Assembly: GCA_964247055.1 (NCBI GenBank)
Contig: OZ176052.1
Coordinates: 10,230,001-10,294,000 of the forward strand
DNA from: Paragordius varius
Lineage: Eukaryota; Nematomorpha
DNA length: 64,000 nt
Direction: 5' to 3'
The notes beneath the pieces were generated by a model. It was not told where the DNA came from, searched no databases, and saw only the letters and a program-made list of their open reading frames with translations. The translations under genes were made by a program, and so were the position numbers. Positions 12,127-25,850 of this stretch are shown here, piece after piece (within the stretch, counting starts at the first letter, position 1; each line of letters opens with the position of its first letter).

Positions 12127-15100
12127 GTTCACCAGCCGATAAAAATAATTTGGAAATCGGCGATGAAGTATTAGAAATAAATGGTAAATCCTTGGATAAT
12201 TGTACCCATGATGAGGCTATCGCATATATACATAAGGTAATTTTATGCATTGCTTGTGGATTATTAATTTTAAACATATGTGAATAAATATACCTGGCGT
12301 TTTTAGGTGCTATACCAATCCAGTATTTTAAATCAAATTTAAGAAGCATTGTTATTAATTAATTATCCCTAACATTGATTTTTAACCAAATATTCTCATC
12401 CCTATAATTCCTATATATAGTGTATACGATCCAAAACAATTTGTCTGAAAGTCAAACGCAAATCGGATTCAGGTTTCTCTATTTTAAATAGTTTAAATTT
12501 TATCTTACTTCCTCCCAAGAAATCTATTATATTTTAGATATATATCCTAATTTAATCTAAATAGGTTGACTATGAAAGATAAAACCTTTCTTATCTATCC
12601 AAATTTAATATTGTCGTTTTAAACAATACATTTACTATGTTTCATAGATCTTGATGCACTTAATGATATCACGGATGCATATGCCATTGCGGTTGAAAAG
12701 AAGGCTAAGGAGCGCCTTGAGAAATTAGCGGCTAAACATAATTTTTGTCCGCTGGATATGACCAGATTGTCCAGTACATCGCTCACTAATATTTCATCTG
12801 CATCCACACCAACCATTGTTACAACTTATTCACCTTCTATTAGTCTTAAATCGTCTGCCCTTTCTAATTCGACAGTTTCAACCTTCCAAAATGGTTTTAT
12901 TCCCTCAACTGTTTTAAATAAAGCAACGTCTATTCCATACGCCAACGGAAACTTAGTAACATCCTTAGGTAAATATATATTTTGGCTTAAATATTTTACT
13001 TTTTGGGATACCTTTTTTATCCCGAAAAAATTCTAAATTTGATTATCTTTAATATTACGACGATATTGTTAATCAATTGTAAAAATCCTTTTCCTAAACC
13101 TTTTCGTGCTATATATTTAGGATATTTGTGTCTAAAAATTGCACATATAAATTTATTACAAAATATTCGATTTCTTTAAATTTTACACTTTAAATTATTA
13201 ATTTTAAAATCAATAGTCTTTATAAGATATCTAAATTTTAGACTATTTTTGAATGGCAAAATGTTTAAAGTTCAGATTTTAGCAAAAAGATTTATGTTTT
13301 TACAAAATTAAAACCCCTAGAGCAAGAAGTATCCCAAAATGTCTTCTTTCATACTTATATCAAATAAAGTGTTAATCCTCATTTATTTTAGTTATGGATT
13401 ATTTAATCTATAGACCACAATTTTTATATAAAATAATGAAACAAATTTCTTTGGATAACGCTCAAACGTTTTTAGAAAAAAATGGATTAAAAGCCCATAA
13501 ATTATAAATAATGCCAATCTTACCATAAAAGTATATCCATAAAATAATTGAAATTTAAATCTAATCAGTCTGCTACTATTAGTTTTATCAATCTCATTTG
13601 TCATTCACATAATTTATTTATATGGGAATAATGAGAGATATCAATTTTTTACCTTGATTGGATTGCAGCTTTTTCTCAAAATTTTTCATTAAATTAATTA
13701 CTAGATAGATGTATGCCTGCTTTCAATTGCAATCTATAAAATTTTTAATCAATCAAATAAACCATCAATCTTGATTTATATATATATGTTTCAGCAAAAT
13801 ATTTTTCCCTTCATAATGTTAAGTTGACAAATTTATAAATCAAATTTTATGAAAGAATAATAAGGCTAGAAGAATGTTATATTAAGTTTAATAATTTGTA
13901 AAATTTATAAACATATTTTTTATATAGACACTACTGGTAAAACATCCAAAACTGAAAGTGTTATTTGCTCTGTTGTCCGAAATAACATTATTACACCTTC
14001 ATCGATTTATACCATTGCAGGCCTTACCAAAGAAGAACAAGATAATTTGGTAATAATAAATTTAAACTTGATACATTTTTACTTGACGATACCTTGTTAA
14101 AATTGCTTTATATATGGGGTTTTCATACGAGGAAAATTTAATTACTTCGATGACACTGGTCATAATTTTAGTTTTAATTATCTTTTTTTTAATTTGTCGC
14201 TTTTAGTAGTGGTTGTAAATTTTAGAGAAAAAAGTCATTTTTGATTTTCTCTATGGATAATACTTTATAGTTTATAAATTTAACTTTTTAACTAACTAAG
14301 TTTAGCAATTTAACTTTTTTTATCTATAATGAAATTTATACTAAACACCTCTTCAGTTTACAACTTTTAAGCATTTAATCCCTTGTTAACAAACCATAAA
14401 AATTATCAAATTTTTCATACAATCGACATGAATGTCAATTCTCGTGCGCTCAATAGGTCCTATGCATTTAATATTTATTATCTACTCTAGTTATAGTATA
14501 AGATCTCGTTTAATATCTTGGTTAAGATTTTATTTATTTCTGCATATATTTATTATATATGTATGTCTGTTTAACGAAAAGAAAAAGAGAGGACATGTAA
14601 AAATTCTCACCTTTTCTGTACATTTTCTTTAACAAATTTAAAAATCGCACCTTTTGCCTAAAAATACCTAGTTTAGAGTAATGAAGGAAACGAAAAGTGA
14701 AAAATAAGTACAAACTTCGTCCATCATATATGCATTTTAAAATGATGTATTACAAAATGTAAAGGTGGTGTATTTCATATTTTTTTCCAAAGATAAAATG
14801 AAAAAAAGTTTTTGACAAAATATATTTTATATACATACATGTATATATATGTACAATTATATAATTTATGTCATTTGCTATGTCTTTTTAGTATGGTGAG
14901 ATAAAATTTGTAATAATGGTTCTTCTTTTAATTCAATCTAATTTTTCTACGATTGGAAATATAATTATAGGAGAGTTATATACTATGTGGACACTCCAAC
15001 GCTGTATATATCTAGATATCTAAGGTTAAAATTAATTGCCAGAAAGATGAATATAAATTTGTACATAAAAAATGCCGGTGGCAAATTCTTTGTTAGTCTC

Positions 15101-18100
15101 TATCTATATACCTTTTCTGAAAAAAAGATAAAATTTTATTAGATTTACCAAATTATTAAACTTATATATGGTTTTATTTCTACATCCTAAAGGTTATTAG
15201 ATATTAAAATAATGGTTATTTTATTAGAACTCTAAAAAACGTGGAAAAATGTTATAACTTTAATCATGATTTATTATTTTTCCCTAAGAATAATTTAAAT
15301 AATTTATTTATATAGTTTTCTAACTAACCTCTTTATCCTTCTTATATCTTTTTCCCCGTTTTCCGTTATTGATATTTATTTTACTAATAACAAGTTGTTT
15401 GTTATTCATTGGAATTGTAATATAAATATAAAAATTAATTTGTTCATGAATATTCATGAGGTAATAGGAAAAAGCTAATAAGAATTCAAAGATGGACTGA
15501 TGACTGCCTTTGATATAATATTAAATTGTGTGAGATTAATATTATTTTTTTTTACTTAGACATAAACCTAACTAACCAACTAACTCCTTATATAAAATTA
15601 GTTATAAAATTTAAATTTTTTTAATGTGTTTCTACGAAACTAAAATTTAAATTTTTGGGAGTAGCTATCATCAATGAATATTGATGTTACTGCATAATAA
15701 CATGTCTGGTTATTTTCATCGAATTATTTAAATTATTTTTTATTTAAACACTAAAATTTTTACTTTTTAATCCGTTACAGTTTTGTCGATTGGACGCAAA
15801 AAAAAGTATTAAACATTTCGAAAAATATATGGAAACTCAATTTACATAAATTTGAATCACTCATCAACTTTGTTGTTATCCCTGAAACTAAAATGCTATG
15901 AATATTAATAATTTCATTATAGACATATAAATTAAAACGTTTTTTTTATAAAATTTGTTGTCACTCTGTTAAAAAGTTAATTTTCCAAACTACCTTATTT
16001 TTTCTTTGAAGTTTTTGCGGTTCATTACATTTTAATTATTTCAATTTAACAAATTAATTACATTCTGATGATAAGACTATATAAATTTGTAACTTTTTTT
16101 AGTAATTTGTTACATTTAATGGAATAGCGCTTGCAGATTTTTTAGAAAATTGTTCTCTAAAATATCAAATTCCCTTGATATTTTTTGCATAGATTCGTAA
16201 TTTATCTGTTTGTCGTGGTCACATAACATTTTTTTAATTTACAAAATTTTGTTTTTTATGATGTGTGGTGTAGTTAGGTGATATTTACACATTGCCTCAG
16301 TATTCTCAGCGTTAGTTATAAAATCTATGTAAGGATTTATGGAAGATTTTCCAAGGTCACATTATTATGGAAACAATGCGAACGCGATAATAATGATATT
16401 GTGTAGAAGTGTATAGTTATGTGGTTTAATGTGTAACACAAAACAAATGACAACAAAACATTTATTTAACATCCAAATATGGAAACTTGTTTTGGCGTCC
16501 ATCCATACAAATATAATATTTTTTTTGATTAAATTGTTTGTTTTTTTCAGTGTATAGTCATATTTATGTTACAGCCAATTTAAGTGCGTTTTTTAACTAA
16601 CTTTGTAACCTTATAGGTTGCAAATATAGGTAATCAAGGAAATATAACTTGTACAACATTTAATTATTGGGAATATCAACAAACCTTAAATTAAAATTTT
16701 ATAAGAACGAAACAAATTACGTAGTTAATTATTATTATAATTTATTTATGTTAACCCTTAAAAATTTATTCAAACTGCTTCATACTCAATAATTTGTAAT
16801 AACTTGTTATAGAATCGTGAAATTCTCTCCCCAGAAAATACTAAACGCCTCTCACGACCTATACTCGAAAAACAACCTCTTACATCAACAAGTATTGCTG
16901 AAGTAGAAAAAGAACGTAAAGCATCTCAAACGCCTTTCCTTATATCACCAACACATCCCAGTCTTCCTACCCATATCCCACTTTCCTCCACCACCCAAGC
17001 CACCACAAAAAGCACAATGATTATGGAACCATCGCTCTTGGAAGCTTATCAAACTGAACTCCTTAAACGGGAACGTGAACGTGCTGCAACACTAAAAGAA
17101 CAAAATTTCTTACGTTCTTCCCTGAGAGATTCTAAAAAACTTCAAGGACTTGCCGCCACTCAAACTGGTATGAGTAGTTCTGATTTCCCACCTCATGTGG
17201 GATTTGTCAATGCTGCATTCTCACCCGAACATAGCAAGGAGATGGAGACGGTTAAAGCAGGCTCCACTATTTCAGGTACACACATATTATGACGATTATT
17301 ATATTTAGGGAATAAAAGAACGGGAATACGTTTTAGGGGTTTGAAAATAAACATGTTCAATCTGAATGCCAATACATTACATTGTTTCATTGTTAATAGA
17401 CTAAATATAAAAAGACAAAAACGACTGATATTTTATCAAAAAACCATATTTTTGATACTTCATTTTCTCCCCTATATAAATAATATATTGTATCGATTTT
17501 CCCTAATATTTAGCAACCCAAACGATAAGTTGATTAATAAAAAATTAGGGTTTTTTATGTTTTATCTATACTCATATTTTTGTATTAATTTTTTGATTTT
17601 AGATATCCCAAACATGATGAACCAATTTAATGCCGTTTTAAATAAAGCATATGCCAAAATTAATGTCACACCTGTTTCTGCAGATGGCGCATCTAAAACT
17701 CATAATATGCAAATCGCTCAACTACAAACCCTACAAGCATTTATACAAAATCCAGTGTTCGTTCGCAGTTTAGCATTATACCAAGCCTTAGCAATCCAAT
17801 ATCCTAAAGTTTTAAATCAATCTCACACATCGCCAGATAGTGTGACAAAATCTACTATCCAAAAATTAATTACCGAAGTATTTAGTTTTTTGATTATTAA
17901 TAATCGATTTTTTAGTTTCGGTGTTTTCTGAAAAAATCGTAAATCTCCTGTTTCTAAAGAAAACACAATTAATTTTTGTTAAATATTAATGGTCAAATTT
18001 TTATTACTAGATTATATGTGATCCCAAAATATCGACGCACACGTCCAAATCGCCAAAGTTCACAGCGCTCCTAACAGAGTTAGCTCACATATTACGTAAA

Positions 18101-21100
18101 CCCGATGTCGATAACCTAATTGTTGCCTTTGATACGATAATACACGAACAAACTGATTTACCAAATGCTCAGGATGAAGTTTTATTTGACACAAAAAATA
18201 TGGATAAACTTTCAGCAAACATACCACATCCGAAAACCGGTACAAAAACGCTTAAACGACCGGATAGCCTTGACATATCTGGTAGCCAAGATAATATTAA
18301 CGCCGTTGAAAAAGGTAACATATGCGCTAGTTTTTTGCTATCTTACATTAATTTAAATTGATTTGAAGATATAAAACACATATTTTAAAATCTTTGCCGA
18401 TAATATATGTGAAAACTACTCGCGATATATATAATTTTAAAATCATTTATCATTTTTTTGCGTAGCTGAACATATCAAACAAACGCCTTACCTACCACCA
18501 GATTATGAACAAATTAGCACAAATAACGTAGTTCCCGATAGCCATCAAGATGCATTCATTGAGCCAAATGGCACGACTTATGATGAATACCCAGAATATC
18601 CAAAAATTAAAGTTGTCCGAATCGAAAAGGGGGCAGAACCTTTGGTAAACTTTTATTATTATTATAATTACAAAAAAGTTATGGGTGAAATTTTTTGAAA
18701 AAAATACCTTTAACTTATATATACGGTAGTATGAGTTGAAATTTGCTAGTTTTTTAAATAAATATTGAGAAATAACAGATTTTATTGTAACGTTATTTTT
18801 TGGATTCCTGCATAGCGCTTTTTGCTCTATATGCTATATGACAATATAGAAAAAACTAATATATTTAACATCAAATTTAGGAAGTTATTAAAAAAAATAT
18901 CAAATATGTGTGTGTGTTTTATAAATTATTTATTAAAACTTCAACGCAACACATAAATTTTAGGTGTTTTAGTTAAAAAACTATATACAATTTATGCCAC
19001 CTAACAAAAAAATGGAGGTGCCAAATAGTCTACTTTGTTTCTATGGTCATTATCTCTTATTATCTTTATTATTATTATATAAATTATTTATAAGATGTTT
19101 CATATTATTTTATTGTAAATATAATATTTATTAAATTTTATGTTACCACCATAATTAGTTTTTTTTATTTAAATTTGTAAATGTTTTTCATTGAACTTAA
19201 ACACTCCTAAAAAAGTATTTTGTAAACCATAAATTTTAGCGAAAAAAACACGATAAATATAACCTTCGTATTTATAATAACACCTTAATGTCAAAAATAA
19301 GTCTGCGAAATATCCCTTCTCTTTGCAAGCTTAACCGACCCACTTTCGAATTTGGCACACGTTATAATTATTTTACACATTATGAACGCTAGAATATATT
19401 AAAACCGATACCCCCAATTGTTTAATGTAGGGCGCTACCATCCGAAACGAAGGTGAATCCGTCGTCATTGCCCGCGTTATAAATAACGGGACGGCCCAAA
19501 AAACTGGACAGTTAAGGCCAGGAGATGAAATATTAGAGATAAATGGCGCTCGAATCACGGGGAAAACTGTGCATGAAGTTTGCGATTTATTAGCTGATTT
19601 GAGTGGAACGCTTGTATTTATTATAAATCGGCCATCAACCAACCTTGAATATGATGGCGCTCCAACCATGTATAATGGTAATGACAATAATGGTGATAAT
19701 ATGTTACCTTACACACATCCACATCACAATGTAAATTGTTACAATGATCCAATGGTACACTCACACCTACCTACGGACGTGCATATAGTATAGATAGCTG
19801 TTGTTAATACTAATTTAATTTTGTCTAACTTTTGATGCTGTAGTAAATTAAGGCGTAAATGGTAATAAAGAGTTGTAAATAATGACTGTAAATAAAGTCA
19901 ATTTTTAAAAGTATATATATGTAGTCTTTAATTTTTTATCTTTGAGATTAGAGTGTTAAATATTTAAATGTGTTAAAGTCCACCCCATAACAAATAAAGC
20001 CCTTGTAGTACAGAGTATATAGAATAAATGATTTTTTACATTTTGGTTTAGTTTAATAAAAATTGACACTCTTTTACTCTTTAAATTCGGCTTTACTAAA
20101 AGCTGAAATTTATATTAATTTGACGCCTAAACGAAATTTTTACTCTTTTATTTTGAGTTTTTTATAGTAAAAATTAAATTTTTACATGTTTGCCGCTAGA
20201 TAACATACAAAGCCCAATTTAATTATGATCCTGAAGAAGATTTATATATCCCTTGTCGTGAATTAGGACTCTCCTTTCAAAAAGGTGACATACTACATGT
20301 TATTAATCAAATGGACCCCAATTGGTGGCAAGCCTACCGTGACGGTGAAGATATGCATGGGTTAGCTGGCCTAATACCTAGCCAAAATTTCCAAATACAG
20401 TAAGTTTTATTTACTTTTTTATGTGTACGTAATTTTCCCTGCTTTTAAATGGAATACAAAAGTAAGAGAAACCCCTCTCTCTATAAAGACGCCGATTGTG
20501 GGTGAAAAAATTATAGACTCCAGATCTACAGCTCTAGATTCTTTTAGATTTTTTTATTATTCATTTATATTTTACATATAAATTAAAAAAAATGATTATA
20601 TTTCAATATTTTTTTATTTTTGGGTCATCGCGAAAGGCATTCTCCACTTTTAACGATTAAAACTAATAAACTAGGACATTATTTTTTAATCGGCAAAGTT
20701 CGTAAGGATCAACATGAACTATTTGATGTCAAACGCTTTTAGTTAAAACCTTATAAGGGTGCCATTTTACAGAGCTTTTCTATAATATAATACAACTCTA
20801 TGAATATTGTTGTTTTTGTTTTAAGGCGTGAAACGCTCAAACGTACCCTATTTTCAAGCAATTCCCCCTCCCCTCGAAAAAGCAATTTGAAAGAAACCAT
20901 GAATGGTAATACGTATAATCATCCCAAAAACAATGCAAAACTCTTGAATACTTCCACAAACAATTTATCCTCCATAATGCATAATCATTCTGGGGCTTCT
21001 CTTAACGCATTAACAAACAACGCCAATAATTCTTCCACTGCATACTTACAACACCCTAATAACAAAAATAATGGAACAGACATGAATAACACGATAAGTA

Positions 21101-23294
21101 CAAAAGCTTCAAATTTCATGGCAAACTTGTGTGGAAGCACCGATGGAAATGGAAACAATACATCCACGAGTTTGGCATCAAGGTATACTATATTGATATA
21201 TTTTAATTATAAAATATGTTTTTGTTCCATTTCTTCCTAAATACACTAGGGAATTACTGCGTGTTGTAAAATAAATCATTTTTTCGTTGTAATGCTTTTT
21301 GTTTATTTTACATTTTTACATTTACCCTTAACATAAATGTGACTCCTGTTATGTCCATATCTATGCATATTGATAAAAAACATTGTAAATTACATTTCCT
21401 ATTTTTTTTATAGGTTGTGTGCAAACGCTAAAGATTATTGTTTCAAACGACGCGGAAAACATAAATACTCAGGTAAACTCCAAAATAATATAATCTACAT
21501 ATTGATGTTTTGTTTAATACTTAGAAATAAAAATTGTTCTTTGAAATTATTTTGGACAAATAATAAATATTTTTTTTCCATTAGAATATGATTCAGACGA
21601 AATCTTAACGTATGAAATGGTTGAACTTTATTACCCCAGTGCTGATCATAAACGGCCCATTGTACTTATAGGACCGCCTGAGATTGGGCGTCATGAATTG
21701 CGACAAAGACTTATGCAAAATTTTCCTCAACGCTTTGCCCCTGCTGTGCCTCGTAAGAAATATTTTTTTTCTAAATTTTATTTTCCATTGGATAGTGTTT
21801 TGATCAGTTTAACACAAACTTGTTTTATATGTACCTAGTGTTTAAATTTATGAACAAAATATTGAAAAAAATACATTTAGCTCAAACATAACTCTATAAT
21901 TTAATTAAAAATTAACCTTGTTATATATTCTATAAACAGATACATCCAGACCTCAAAAATTTGGAGAAATTGATGGTCAAGATTACTACTTTTTATCTCG
22001 TGCCAAATTTGAGGCTGAAATAATGCGTGGCCGTTTCGTAGAACATGGGGAGTTTCAAGGTGCTCTCTATGGAACCAGTATAGATTCTATCCGGAAAGTG
22101 TTGCGTGATGGTACACGGACATGTATCCTTAATCTACATCCACAAGTATATTTTTGAACAATTTAACTTTATACTAATACATTTCAATGCCTACAGTTAA
22201 AAATGAAATTATATAGATCCAATCTTAAAAACTAAAAATAAATGATTTTTTAATAGAGGCAACGATACTTTTTAAACCTTTATATTTCCCCACATAAAAT
22301 GTATAATTACAATTTGTAAAATATATAATACAGTGCATTACCAAAATCTCTCTTATTTTGCAACACAAACGATGAGTTATATTTTATTTAATCAAATTTA
22401 TAAAATATGGCTCCCTCTTTTTTAAAAAATATTTGTCTTTTAGTTTTTAAGTTTTGTAATCACGAAATTAATGCTTAAGGCATGCACTAATTATTTTTGC
22501 TTTTTAATTTAATGCAATACTTGCTATAATGACAAAAATTAAATTAGATGAGAAAATAAGTTTTATAACGTTAAACTAAAAATTTATATTTTAACTGAGT
22601 GAAATTGTTAAAGAAAATAAAAAGTGTCACCTTTTGTCAATCATAAACACTTTAAGTTAATTCTTTGGTTTTTGTTGACTTCAACACTATAAATAACGAA
22701 ATCTATTGTGCAAAAACGTAAACTATCCCGTAAACTACTGCATCATAAAATTTTAGTTAATCCAACCAATTATTTTTCAGCGCAGAGAAGAAATATAGTT
22801 ATTTTAATAAATTTTCCTTTTGATTATGCCAAATATTATAAAAATTTAAAATGCCAAAATATATACAACTGTGGTAACCATTAATAAACAATTATTGTTC
22901 ATAATATGATATTTTACAGTCCCTGAAAATACTGTATCATTCGGATCTCATGCCATACGTTATATTTATTGCACCACCCCCAAATGTGGACAAGTTGCGT
23001 GAAGTTGAGGAGAAACGAGGTGTCTTTAAGCGTGACGGCGAGCTAGCTGAAATTATAACGAAAGCCCGGGAAATCGACGAAAATTTTGGGCATTATTTCG
23101 ATGTTTTCCTCATAAACTCCGACCTGGATAAAACGTACAATCAATTGTTGGAGGAATTGAATAGGATTGAATGTGAACCCCAATGGGTCCCTAAATTTTG
23201 GTTACACAATGATAATAGCACTCATCTGTCACAAGCCAATACTTTGGATGCCAATGCATACCCCAATGAAGGATATGATCCGAGTTTGTCTTAA
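12127..23294 (+). CDS. PALS1: Stardust/PALS1 (MPP5) MAGUK scaffold with extra N-terminal PDZ
   Basis: Apical-polarity scaffold that links Crumbs to PATJ and PAR6 at the membrane. Fifteen exons join in phase: 12127-12236, 12421-12472, 12648-12968, 13928-14049, 16813-17275, 17603-17877, 18011-18314, 18466-18644, 19431-19787, 20200-20399, 20826-21182, 21414-21472, 21585-21752, 21940-22145, 22920-23294, about 1180 residues. Domain order: partial PDZ ([19 protein letters not shown]), basic coiled-coil stretch ([17 protein letters not shown]), L27N ([20 protein letters not shown]), L27C ([20 protein letters not shown]), PDZ ([20 protein letters not shown]), SH3 ([28 protein letters not shown]), Asn-rich HOOK insert, guanylate-kinase-like domain ([40 protein letters not shown]) and [10 protein letters not shown]. 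The P-loop is degenerate, as in other MAGUKs, so it should not be an active kinase. From L27N onward it matches PALS1 closely. The upstream PDZ is not part of known PALS1 proteins and may be a fusion or a separate gene. Confidence 0.92.
14050..16812. other. Large intron (2.8 kb) of the PALS1-like gene
   Basis: The donor after GATAATTTG and the acceptor before AATCGTGAA are both phase 0. The sequence is very AT-rich. I see no repeat family shared with other parts of the window and no convincing exon. If two genes are fused in my model, this is the most likely place for the true boundary. Confidence 0.6.
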
Positions 23295-23721
23295 ATTATG
23301 ATATTTGGATTGTATTAGGTCATAAAATGTTTTTATCATATAGGAATTACATTTGTTTAAAACTTATGGGTGAGTTTTTTCGATTGAGAATTAGTTTGTT
23401 TTACTTTCTTGTCATGTTAAAATTATTAAATTTAGGCTTTACATTAATTTATTACGATGTAACATTGAAAAATCTAATTTAAAATTTTATCTTATAAAAA
23501 GGATGTTGAACATTAAATACTACGGTTTTTATCCACATATTTTTTCTGTCGAACCAATATTACAAATTGTTAAAATATTTTCAAATTGTAACATATATTA
23601 ATTTTTCTTTATAAATAAAATCAATTCTTAGTTACTTACACTATTTATTTTTTTTGTTTTTCTAAAAATTAAACTTATTATCACGCTTGTAAAACATTTG
23701 ATTCATGCTTTACAAAATTAG

Positions 23722-24017
23722 GTTTGTACCATCATCAATCAAATGTAAACTCGCATGAACATAATCATCAGATTAATCCCTCGTGGGATGAAAGGATGGT
23801 TGGTGCTTTCGAGAATTACAATTTCACCATGGATGATGAGAATGCCCTTTATCCTGCCTATGGGAATGGTAATAATCGCAATAACAATAATAGCAATGAC
23901 ATTATCATAACATCTTCCAAACAACATTACATCACCAATAAAAATTGTAACAATATTTATACTATAAACTCTACGATCACATCATTCAATGATAACAAAA
24001 ATGTTTTAATCCGGTGA
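23722..24017 (+). CDS. Alternative terminal exon of the PALS1-like gene
   Basis: An open frame after a TTAG acceptor reads LYHHQSNVNSHEHNH, then NPSWDERMVGAFENYNFTMD and DENALYPAYGN, then an Asn/Ser/Ile-rich tail and a stop at 24015-24017. An in-frame GT inside the last codons of the upstream exon (at 23284) gives a phase-1 join that reads through as GYDPSLYHHQ. This isoform would replace the four-residue end of the short form with about 98 residues. Both splice sites carry the same GTTTGT string. The alternative is a retained relic or a separate small gene. Expression is not shown by sequence alone. Confidence 0.5.
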
Positions 24018-24880
24018 ATTTATATTTTCAAACCCGTAAAAAGCTCAGAACTAAACTTACTTACTTAGTTTTCAACCATATTTATTTGGCTGTTATTTAA
24101 TTATATTTGGAAGGGGAAAAAGTATTTAAGGGTTTCTAATCCAATCAACATATATCATTCCAACATTTATCATCATATTTATATATGCGCATGTAATACC
24201 CACAATATACACTTACTATTTAAATTATGTTGTATAAAACCTTTTACAAAGAAATGACCTTTGTATGATTAACAAAATCGCTTAGCAAAGACATTTTTTA
24301 TTTAGGGTCAAGTAAAAATTTTGACACACTTATTTTTATCAAATATGACTCATATGACAAATTTTTATCAGATATTTATAGATTTGGAGCATTCCTTTTT
24401 TCATTCTAATTTCATATATAATATCGTTAAATTGAATATTGTATGTAACTTATGTATGCCCGCAATTACAAATAATAAGATGTGGTGAAATTTTTTAACA
24501 TTGCGACATCCTGAATATATAGGATAAATTTTCATTGACAAATATATAAAATTTATGTAAATAAATATTGACAGATATATATCTCAAATAATAAAAATTG
24601 GTAGTATCTGCTTGTATAATCAGGTAAATTTTGGACAAAACATATATCAGATTTTTAATTGTGTTGTTTTTAATGGCCTTGAATCAGCTTTCTTTTTAAG
24701 ACCTTAATTTTCATAAGAACTGTTTGATAGTTCTATAATAACTATTTTAAAATAGAGGTTGGGTAACATTTAGCACCCAGGAGCATATCTATTTATTTGG
24801 CCCTTAAGCCTATGAATGCTTCCAGAAAATGATTTGTTAATTATTTAGTTTTTAAAAATCAAAATGATTTAAGTTATCAA
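24018..24880. other. Intergenic AT-rich region
   Basis: Between the PALS1-like gene and the LINE remnant. Only short open frames. No recognised repeat or RNA gene was seen. Confidence 0.5.
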
Positions 24881-25850
24881 ATAATAAGCATCGCATAGCT
24901 CAGTTTTGGGAAAAATTCCACAACATTCTATCAAAAGCATGTATTAACCTAGCAACAATACCTTAATTATACACCAAAGCGATTCAACCGGTGTTAAAAT
25001 ATGGATCGGAAATATGGGCACTGACAAACACGCTCAACGCTGAGTTACTTCAATCAGAACGTAGAATTTTAAATAATATTTTCTATTTGCACGATTTCAA
25101 GCAATTTAATTACACAACGAACCATGACCCCCACACACTCCTAGATAGGCGGGTAACATATACCATTTGCACTTCAAGAGTGTCCTTGAACACTTCAAGT
25201 TGGTCCTTGAACAATTCAAGTTGGTCCTTTGACTTTTTTGTTTTGTTTTTAACTTTTATCAATCAAATCGTAAATAATTCATCTATTTTATTGTTTTTAT
25301 TTCTATTATTTAACATAAATTTTGAATCGATATCAATTTTTAATATTTGAGAAACCGTATATCTTTATTAATTTCTTAAAATAATTTTGGATATTTATAA
25401 AGATTTTAACACGAAATGAAAAAATATATAAGTTTTCTGGGTTATTAATTAAAATTTTCATTAAAAACATTAAAAAGTTATGTTCAATTGAAAAAAAATA
25501 GTTTATAACAAAAAAGTGGTTTTTCAATAAAATATAATAAATAAAGAAAATTAGGTTAATAAATAATAAGATAAAAAATAAAATTTCAAAAATTATGGTT
25601 AAATCAAAATTTATAAATTTTAAGGACCAACTTGAACTGTTCAAGGACCAACTTGAATTATTCAAGGACCAACTTGAAGTGTTCAAGGACACTCTTGAAG
25701 TGCAAATGGTATATATCGTAGAGATCCGTCTCACATACTAAAAACCATGTTACATTACAAAGTGGACACTGCACCTAAAGCGGGCAGACCCCATAAAACA
25801 TATTTGCTAACAATTTAAGAGGATTTAGATCAACACAAATTAGATATAAA
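24881..25850 (+). mobile_element. LINE reverse-transcriptase remnant, split by a MITE
   Basis: The frame around 24970-25150 reads KAIQPVLKYGSEIWALTNTL, then ELLQSERRILNNIF and LLDRRVTYT. The YGSEIW block followed by a basic ER.IL stretch is typical of the C-terminal end of non-LTR retrotransposon reverse transcriptases (RTE or related clades). After the inserted MITE, 25714 onward may continue the same ORF (VEIRLTY, then degenerate). Upstream bases from about 24885 also look RT-derived but contain stops. It is a short, dead 3' fragment; the full element is not in the window. Confidence 0.65.
25160..25713. mobile_element. MITE with minisatellite-like terminal inverted repeats (copy B)
   Basis: The terminal inverted repeats are about 70-90 bp, starting TACCATTTGCACTTCAAG and built from tandem 21-bp units (AAGTTGGTCCTTGAACAATT). 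The mirrored end is at about 25620-25713. TA or TATA is duplicated at the borders. It is inserted in the LINE remnant, so it is younger than that LINE. The interior is AT-rich and non-coding; the open frames over the ends are by-products of the repeat units. Confidence 0.82.

Noticed and set aside
25160-25734. Open frames reading SLNTSSWSLNNSSWSL on both strands
   Set aside because: They are translations of the 21-bp units in the MITE ends; the inverted arms give the same peptide on each strand.
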